19,040 bases of DNA from the NCBI GenBank assembly GCA_035649895.1, contig DASRIS010000044.1, forward strand, positions 1 to 19,040, in the 5' to 3' direction. The position numbers were made by a program, and so were the translations under genes. The notes below the pieces were generated by a model. That model did no database searches and had not been told where the DNA came from. It worked only from the letters and a program-made list of their open reading frames with translations. Source of the stretch: DASSUC01 sp035649895. Lineage in GTDB: Bacteria; Actinomycetota; Actinomycetes; Mycobacteriales; Micromonosporaceae. Shown one piece after another: positions 14,619 to 19,040 of the stretch; positions within the stretch are counted from its first letter, which is position 1, and each line of letters begins with the position of its first letter.

Positions 14619-15922
14619 CGCCCGCGGCCAGCGGCGGCCCGCCCAGCGCCGGGTCGGCGCGGCGGGCCGTCGAGGCCGTCTGGCGGATCGAGTCCGCACG
14701 CATCGTCGGTGCGCTGGCCCGCTACACCGGGGACCTGGACCTCGCCGAGGACGTCGCGCAGGAGGCGCTGGCCGAGGCGCTCGTCACCTGGGCGCGCGAG
14801 GGTGCGCCGGCGAGCCCGGTGGGCTGGCTGCTGGCGACCGCGCGGCGACGGGCCATCGACAGCTTCCGCCGCCGGTCGGCGCTTGACGAGCGGTACGCCA
14901 TGCTCGCCGGCCAGCTCGCCGAGGGCGAGACCAGCTCGGGCGCGGCGCCCCCGCGGGACCGGTCGGACGAGCTGCCGTGGGATCCCGACCGGGTCGACGA
15001 CGACGTCCTCGCGCTGATGTTCGTCGCCTGCCATCCGGTGCTCTCCCCCGAGGCCCGGGTGTCCCTGACGCTGCGCGCGGTCGGCGGCCTGACCAGCGAG
15101 GAGATCGCCCGGGCGTTCCTGGTGCCGGTGCCGACGGTCCAGGCCCGCATCACGCGGGCGAAGAAGACGATCGCCGCGGCGAAGGTGCCGTTCGAGCTGC
15201 CGCCGGCCGAGCAGCGGCGGGAACGGCTCGGCGGTGTCCTCAGCGTGCTGTACGTGATCTTCACGGAGGGCTCGACAGCGACGGCCGGTGAGAGCCTGCT
15301 GCGCCCGGACGTGGCGTACGAGGCGGTCCGGCTGGCCCGGATGCTGGCCGCGTTGCTGCCCGACGAGCCGGAGGTGTCCGGGCTGCTCGCCCTGTTCGAG
15401 CTCACCGCCGCCCGGTTTCCCGCCCGCACCGGACCCGACGGCGAGGCTGTGCTCCTGGCCGACCAGGACCGGCGCTTGTGGGACCGCTCGGCGATCCGGC
15501 GCGGCCTGGCCGCGCTCGACCGGGCCTCGGCCGGCGGGCGGGGCCTTGGCCCGTACGGGCTTCAGGCCGCCATCGCCGCGTGTCACGCGTCGGCGTCCTC
15601 GGTGCCGGAGACCGACTGGGAGCGGGTCGTGCTCCTCTACGAGGCGCTCGGCCGCGTGGCCCCGTCACCCGTGGTCGAGCTCAACCGCGCCGTCGCCATC
15701 GCGATGGCCGATGGACCGCAGCAGGCGCTGTCCATCGTGGACGAGCTGGTCGCCGCCGACCGCCTGTCCGGGTCGTACCTGCTGCCGAGCGTGCGTGGCG
15801 AGCTGCTCGCCCGGCTCGGCCGCACCGCCGAGGCCCGGGCCGAGCTGGGGCTCGCCGCCCGGCTGTGCCGCAACACCCGGGAGCGGTCGGTGCTGCTGCG
15901 CAAGGCGGCTGAGCTGGCGTGA
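14591..15922 (+). CDS. ECF42-like RNA polymerase sigma factor with C-terminal TPR-like domain
   Basis: This 443-residue protein directs RNA polymerase to its target promoters. Region 2 lies at about residues 27-95 (RIVGALARYTGDLDLAEDVA, then GWLLATARRRAIDSFRRR). Region 4 lies at about 150-196, with LTSEEIARAFLVPVPTVQAR as helix-turn-helix. A long C-terminal extension (about 200-443) carries the group signatures LGGVLSVLYVIFTEG, GPYGLQAAIAACHA and VELNRAVAIAMADGP, and ends in TPR-like helices (ARLGRTAEARAELGLAA). That extension is needed for activity in studied ECF42 proteins and seems to replace an anti-sigma factor. GTG 14591 was chosen because AAGGAGC sits six bases upstream. CTG 14615 in a CTGA overlap is an alternative; earlier frame sequence is antisense-like noise inside the DGPF gene. 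No anti-sigma gene is adjacent. Confidence 0.92.
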   Translation: MARADRPALTPAASGGPPSAGSARRAVEAVWRIESARIVGALARYTGDLDLAEDVAQEALAEALVTWAREGAPASPVGWLLATARRRAIDSFRRRSALDERYAMLAGQLAEGETSSGAAPPRDRSDELPWDPDRVDDDVLALMFVACHPVLSPEARVSLTLRAVGGLTSEEIARAFLVPVPTVQARITRAKKTIAAAKVPFELPPAEQRRERLGGVLSVLYVIFTEGSTATAGESLLRPDVAYEAVRLARMLAALLPDEPEVSGLLALFELTAARFPARTGPDGEAVLLADQDRRLWDRSAIRRGLAALDRASAGGRGLGPYGLQAAIAACHASASSVPETDWERVVLLYEALGRVAPSPVVELNRAVAIAMADGPQQALSIVDELVAADRLSGSYLLPSVRGELLARLGRTAEARAELGLAARLCRNTRERSVLLRKAAELA

Positions 15923-16003
15923 TCTCAGCCGCCCCGTGGTATACCCTTCCGCATCCTCGGGTTCTTCCGCCCGCGACGTGCCGGCCGCAGCTACGGCGGT
16001 GGG

Positions 16004-16690
16004 TCAGGCGTCGGTAGCCACGGCGGCGAGGAGCCGGGCCAGCTCGACCGGCTTGCTGATCATGGGCCAGTGGCCCGAGTCGATGTCGACGAAGTCGAGG
16101 TGCTTGACCTTGGCGAGCTCGGGCAGGTCACCGGCGCCGATCCACTCCTGCGCCTGGGCGGGAGTGAACTCGGGGCACACGAGCACGACCGGGACGTCGA
16201 ACCGCCGCTCGTCCGCCAGGCGTACCACGCCTTTGGTCACCCCTTCGGGGACGGGGACCGCGGCAGCCTCGAAGCGGCGCCTGGCCTCCTCGTCAAGGTC
16301 GGCGGAGTCCGGCCCCTCGAACGGCTCCCAGCCGGGGAAGGACATGATGCCGTCCTTCGGCTCGAAGAAGTCGGCGTAGTGCTGCCCGTCGGCGGACGGG
16401 AAGCCGCCGATGAGGACGACCTTGGCCACCTTCTCCGGTCGCGCGTCGGCGGCCAGCCAAGCCAGGCTGGCGGCTGCGGAGTGCCCCACCACCATGGGCT
16501 TCCCAGACGATGCGTCCACGGCGGCGAGCACCGCCGCCACCTGGTCGTCGAGCGTGGCCGAGGTGGTCCCGTCGCCCTGGCCCGGGAGGGTGACCGGCAC
16601 GGGGTGGTGGCCGAGTGCCTTGAGCGTCGGTACGACCTCGCCCCATGCGGATCCGTCGAGCCACAAGCCGGCGATAAGCAGGATGTCCAT
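16004..16690 (-). CDS. Alpha/beta hydrolase
   Basis: This 228-residue protein starts MDILLIAGLWLDGSAWGEVV, a typical first strand and oxyanion loop. VVGHSAAA (about residues 96-103) holds the nucleophile serine, with the last glycine of GxSxG replaced by alanine. IDSGHWPMIS near the C-terminus carries the catalytic histidine. The acid residue may be Glu in VLVCPEFTPAQ, where Asp is more usual. The compact size and short cap (FFEPKDGIMSFPGWEPF) resemble esterase/thioesterase-like hydrolases of the RsbQ or MhpC style; substrate is unknown. ATG 16690 follows the preceding stop by two bases, and AGAGGAC inside the previous gene is its ribosome site, so it is the last gene of the ArsR operon. Confidence 0.9.
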   Translation of the reverse strand: MDILLIAGLWLDGSAWGEVVPTLKALGHHPVPVTLPGQGDGTTSATLDDQVAAVLAAVDASSGKPMVVGHSAAASLAWLAADARPEKVAKVVLIGGFPSADGQHYADFFEPKDGIMSFPGWEPFEGPDSADLDEEARRRFEAAAVPVPEGVTKGVVRLADERRFDVPVVLVCPEFTPAQAQEWIGAGDLPELAKVKHLDFVDIDSGHWPMISKPVELARLLAAVATDA

Positions 16691-16692
16691 AG

Positions 16693-17493
16693 TCAGTCCT
16701 CTTTCTCCAGTACGGTCAGGTCGCGCTCGGCGTAGCAGCGGTGCTCCCACTCCTCGTTGAGGACGATGCGGAGACACTCCTTGACCGGGAAGCTCTCCGC
16801 CTGGGGCCAGCCGGGCTCGGTGCGGGTCACCTCGGAGGCGAGCTGCTCATCGGTGAGTGAGTCCATGACATGGCGGACCATCGCCTGGCGTTCCCGGCGG
16901 ACCGTGAGCACCTCGTCGAGCGAGGGTCGCGCCTCGCGGTCCCACGGGATGCCGTCCCACCCGGGCGCCTCGTCCCAGGGCAGGTCCAGCTGGTGCCACG
17001 GCGAGGGGTTGCCGAGGACCATCCGGCCCACCCAGGCGGCGCTGGCGAAGCTGAGGTGCCGCAGGGTCTGGATGAACGACCACTCGCCGTCGACGCTGCG
17101 GTGCAGCGCCGCCTCGGGGAACGTCCTCGCCCGCGCGACGGTGCCCTCCCACAGCCGTTCCAGGACCGCCCACGCCGCACGGAACCCGTCGGCGTCGTCG
17201 GGGCGCATCATCGCCCGCTCGGGCATCCGACGGTTCAGCTCAGCGTCGATGAGCGGTGCGATGTCGACGCCGTTCACGACGACGTTTTGTAGGTCACCGC
17301 TGATCTCGACGTCAACCAGCTCGACACCGCGCAGGCGGCACCCGCTGAGCAGGGCACCGCGGATCTGTGCCCCGGTGAGGTCGACCGCGTGCATGGTGGC
17401 GTTGTTGAGGCGCACCTGGGTGAAGGTGGCGCCGCGCAGGCTCACACGCTCAAAGCGCGCTCCGGCCAGGTCCTGCTCGCGGAGCTCGGTCAT
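16693..17493 (-). CDS. Pentapeptide-repeat and DinB-domain fusion protein
   Basis: This 266-residue protein has two parts. Residues 1-65 form about a dozen A(D/N)LxX-like pentapeptide repeats (LAGARFERVSLRGATFTQVR and onward), which coil into a right-handed beta helix. Residues 90-266 form a DinB-like four-helix bundle: HRSVDGEWSFIQTLRHLSFA, GNPSPWHQLDLPWDEAPGWD, and EEWEHRCYAERDL. The His in LRHLSFA and those in EEWEHRCYA are the probable metal ligands. DinB-type proteins include mycothiol-dependent transferases in actinobacteria, so thiol-linked detoxification is a fair guess. ATG 17493 has AGGG eight bases upstream; ATG 17499 and GTG 17502 are alternative starts. It is 31 bases after DUF2071 and 2 bases before the hydrolase. 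The fusion recurs in actinomycetes, to my recollection. Confidence 0.88.
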   Translation of the reverse strand: MTELREQDLAGARFERVSLRGATFTQVRLNNATMHAVDLTGAQIRGALLSGCRLRGVELVDVEISGDLQNVVVNGVDIAPLIDAELNRRMPERAMMRPDDADGFRAAWAVLERLWEGTVARARTFPEAALHRSVDGEWSFIQTLRHLSFASAAWVGRMVLGNPSPWHQLDLPWDEAPGWDGIPWDREARPSLDEVLTVRRERQAMVRHVMDSLTDEQLASEVTRTEPGWPQAESFPVKECLRIVLNEEWEHRCYAERDLTVLEKED

Positions 17494-17524
17494 GGGCATC
17501 ACCCTAGGACCGGTTCCGGACGAC

Positions 17525-18298
17525 CTACTTCCGGGTCAGCGTTGCGGCATCGTCGGCAGGTCCCGGCGCGCCGGTCGTCTCGACCGGCATCGTTGGCAAC
17601 GGGGTCCACGTCGCCGGCACGTCCCGCATGAGCAGGGCGCAGTCCAGGGTCGCGGTACCGGCGGGAAACCGGGCCGGGTCGTCGAAGAAGGTGGAACGCA
17701 TCTCGACAACATCGAGGGGCTCGAGATGCCAGCCGACGGTCTGCAGACGCATCCCGTCCAGGCAGCCGCCCGCTGCCCCTGGGGAGTATCCGTCCGGGTC
17801 CTTACGGAAGAACGCCGACGCGGCTTCCAGGTCGTCGAACAGCTGGCTGGCCGGCCACCGGTCGCAGCGGCGGGCGTGGGCCTCGACACCGGTGCCGTCG
17901 GCACTGCTGAACGCCACCTGCAGGTCCCGGCCGGCTTCGCGCACCCGGAAGCGGGCCCGATGGTGCGAGCCGGGAAACAGCCGGCCACCGGCCGTCGTCG
18001 TCACTCGCGAGCCGCTGTCCTGCCGCAGGATATAGACCCCGCTGGCGGGACCGTTGGCGGTCTCCCAGGTCACGGCGACCCGATGGGCGGCGTTCTCGCT
18101 TCGCAGGCCCAGCCGGGCCGGCACCCACCGGGGGCGAAGCTGGCCCAGGCGGATCAGGCAGATCCCCGCGACAGCCCAGCCGTTGACCAGCTGGGGGCGC
18201 AAGGGCCGGGGCAGCAGGCTCGCGACGAGCTCTGGGTCGGTCCGGTAGCTGACCAGCAGCCGCCGCTGCACCACGCTGGCCATGGTCGGTGCTCTCAT
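17525..18298 (-). CDS. DUF2071 family protein
   Basis: This 257-residue protein opens RAPTMASVVQRRLLVSYRTD and contains PELVASLLPRPLRPQLVNGW, the usual DUF2071 beginning (capture of a ligand pocket related to acetoacetate decarboxylase). Further on are HRVAVTWETANGPASGVYIL, GGRLFPGSHHRARFRV and SSADGTGVEAHARRC. No catalytic lysine can be assigned with confidence, and the family function is unknown. ATG 18298 overlaps the ArsR stop as ATGA, with AGGAGGG six bases upstream inside the ArsR gene. Together with the ArsR gene and the two downstream genes it forms a coupled four-gene operon, so it is probably regulated by the ArsR protein. Confidence 0.87.
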   Translation of the reverse strand: MRAPTMASVVQRRLLVSYRTDPELVASLLPRPLRPQLVNGWAVAGICLIRLGQLRPRWVPARLGLRSENAAHRVAVTWETANGPASGVYILRQDSGSRVTTTAGGRLFPGSHHRARFRVREAGRDLQVAFSSADGTGVEAHARRCDRWPASQLFDDLEAASAFFRKDPDGYSPGAAGGCLDGMRLQTVGWHLEPLDVVEMRSTFFDDPARFPAGTATLDCALLMRDVPATWTPLPTMPVETTGAPGPADDAATLTRK

Positions 18299-18678
18299 GC
18301 TGTGCCCTCCTGCGGGTCGGTCGGGTCGGTGCGGTGGTCGGCTGGCCGGCCGGGGTCCTGGTCGGGGCGGCGCCGACGGGTACGGAAGACCAGCTGCTCC
18401 GGGCAGACGGCGGAGAGGAACCGGCCGACGCACAGGGCGAGCCGCTCCTCGACCAGCGCGTAGAAGATCCGGTTACCGACCCGCCGCTCGCGCACCAGCC
18501 CCGCTCCCCGCAGCACACCCAGGTGCCGGGAGACCGACGGACCGCTGATGGGAAATCGGTTCGCTATCTCCCCGGCGCTAAGCTCGCCCGCCCGGAGGTC
18601 CTCCAGGATCTGCCGGCGGGTCGGATCCGCCAGCGCCCGGAAGACACTGGTCTCCTCGTCGGGGCTCAACGCGGCCAT
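18295..18678 (-). CDS. ArsR/SmtB-family transcriptional repressor
   Basis: This 127-residue winged-helix regulator has the standard order: FRALADPTRRQILEDLRAGE for helix one and two, LSAGEIANRFPISGPSVSRH for the helix-turn-helix, LGVLRGAGLVRERRVGNRIFY for the wing, then a helical dimer segment with one cysteine (LCVGRFLSAVCPEQL has two). The ELCVCDL metal motif of true arsenic sensors is absent; GELSAGEIA replaces it, so metal sensing at that site is unlikely, and it belongs to the non-metal SdpR-like type. The C-terminal 25 residues are disordered and charged. ATG 18678 lacks a strong ribosome site. It leads the operon and probably binds the palindromic region just upstream. Confidence 0.92.
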   Translation of the reverse strand: MAALSPDEETSVFRALADPTRRQILEDLRAGELSAGEIANRFPISGPSVSRHLGVLRGAGLVRERRVGNRIFYALVEERLALCVGRFLSAVCPEQLVFRTRRRRPDQDPGRPADHRTDPTDPQEGTA

Positions 18679-18686
18679 ACCAAGTT

Positions 18687-18728
18687 TTTAGCACATTAGC
18701 TAAGTTGCTAGCGAGCGTTTAAGCTAAA
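18687..18728. promoter_or_regulatory. AT-rich palindromic operator between arsR-like and GNAT genes
   Basis: TTAGC at 18688-18692 and GCTAA at 18699-18703 are inverted around 6 bases, and TTAGCTAA at 18696-18703 and GCTAGC at 18707-18712 are perfect palindromes; GCTAAA at 18723-18728 mirrors TTTAGC at 18687-18692. This 40-base island is sharply AT-rich in a GC-rich region. It is the likely ArsR operator, possibly controlling both directions. Confidence 0.65.
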
Positions 18729-18733
18729 GATCT

Positions 18734-19040
18734 ATGGTTCACCAGGCCACGGCCCCACCGGCCACGCCCACGGCACCTGGGCCAGCGGTAGCCTCCACGG
18801 CCATGTTGGTCCGAGATGCACTGGCGACAGACTGGCCACGGATCTGGCCGTTCTGGCACCGGATCGTCCGTGCGGGTGATGCGTACACCTGGGATCCGCA
18901 GGCCTCCGAGGAGGCGGCGCGCGGGCTGTGGATGGCGCCGTCGGCCCGGGTCTTCGTCGTCGAGGACGGCGACCAGATCGTGGCGTCTGCCTACCTCAAG
19001 CCCAACTACGGCGGCCCGGCGGCCGCCGTCGCCAACGCCG
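18734..19040 (+). CDS. GNAT-family N-acetyltransferase, cut at the right edge
   Basis: The frame is open from ATG 18734 to the window end (102 codons). After a Pro/Ala/Thr-rich lead (residues 1-23) comes MLVRDALATDWPRIWPFWHR, the typical first strand and helix of GNAT enzymes. VFVVEDGDQIVASAYLKPNY follows, the strands that precede the acetyl-CoA site, and GGPAAAVANA begins the loop leading on. The acetyl-CoA binding motif (Q/RxxGxG/A) lies beyond the window. ATG 18803 sits where the domain begins and is the better conserved-looking start; neither candidate has a strong ribosome site. GNAT proteins transfer acetyl groups from acetyl-CoA to amines; the substrate is unknown. Divergent placement next to the ArsR operator suggests shared regulation. 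Confidence 0.8.
   Translation, partial: MVHQATAPPATPTAPGPAVASTAMLVRDALATDWPRIWPFWHRIVRAGDAYTWDPQASEEAARGLWMAPSARVFVVEDGDQIVASAYLKPNYGGPAAAVANA

Noticed and set aside
16757..18463. A 568-codon + strand frame over the ArsR operon
   Set aside because: No domain is recognisable and it crosses three convincing minus-strand genes.

Overview
The window is very GC-rich, with strong G/C bias at third codon positions, frequent GTG starts and dense gene packing. Together with a large ATP-binding LuxR regulator, an ECF42-type sigma factor and DUF1501/DUF1800 proteins, this points to an actinomycete chromosome, probably of the Micromonosporaceae type. The family placement is an inference from gene style. 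I found no rRNA, tRNA, CRISPR array or intact transposon.

Region 1 (1-4050, + strand) is a tightly coupled operon cut by the left edge. It holds a large GTPase-like protein missing its P-loop end, a second P-loop GTPase with a DYPGG motif, a tail-anchored protein of unknown function, and a small protein that appears to start at a CTG inside a CTGA overlap. Every junction is a short stop/start overlap. The second GTPase carries two TTA codons three codons apart, the only TTA codons I noticed in the window. This is the best candidate for a poorly described system. Its layout recalls multi-GTPase conflict modules predicted in actinobacteria, but that assignment is inference. A short stretch at 4103-4147 looks like the worn end of an insertion sequence.

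Region 2 (4160-7639) has a LAL-type LuxR regulator on the minus strand, divergent from a broken apbE (FAD:protein FMN transferase) that lost its middle third and shifted frame twice.

Region 3 (7630-13298, minus strand) holds a DUF1800-DUF1501 pair that looks co-transcribed and exported, a 66-residue basic protein with its own terminator, a secreted seven-repeat RCC1 propeller whose DNA repeats at exactly 150 bp, and a 75-residue acidic protein.

Region 4 (13455-15922, + strand) holds a VOC/glyoxalase-fold protein, a second VOC gene reduced to its two ends by an in-frame deletion, and a DGPF/YCII protein overlapping an ECF42-like sigma factor. A TGTCGA-N17-CGAC element upstream of the DGPF gene matches the ECF42 promoter motif as I recall it, suggesting autoregulation.

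Region 5 (16004-18678, minus strand) is a compact operon of ArsR regulator, DUF2071 protein, pentapeptide-repeat/DinB protein and alpha/beta hydrolase. It runs divergently, across an AT-rich palindromic control region, from a GNAT acetyltransferase cut by the right edge.
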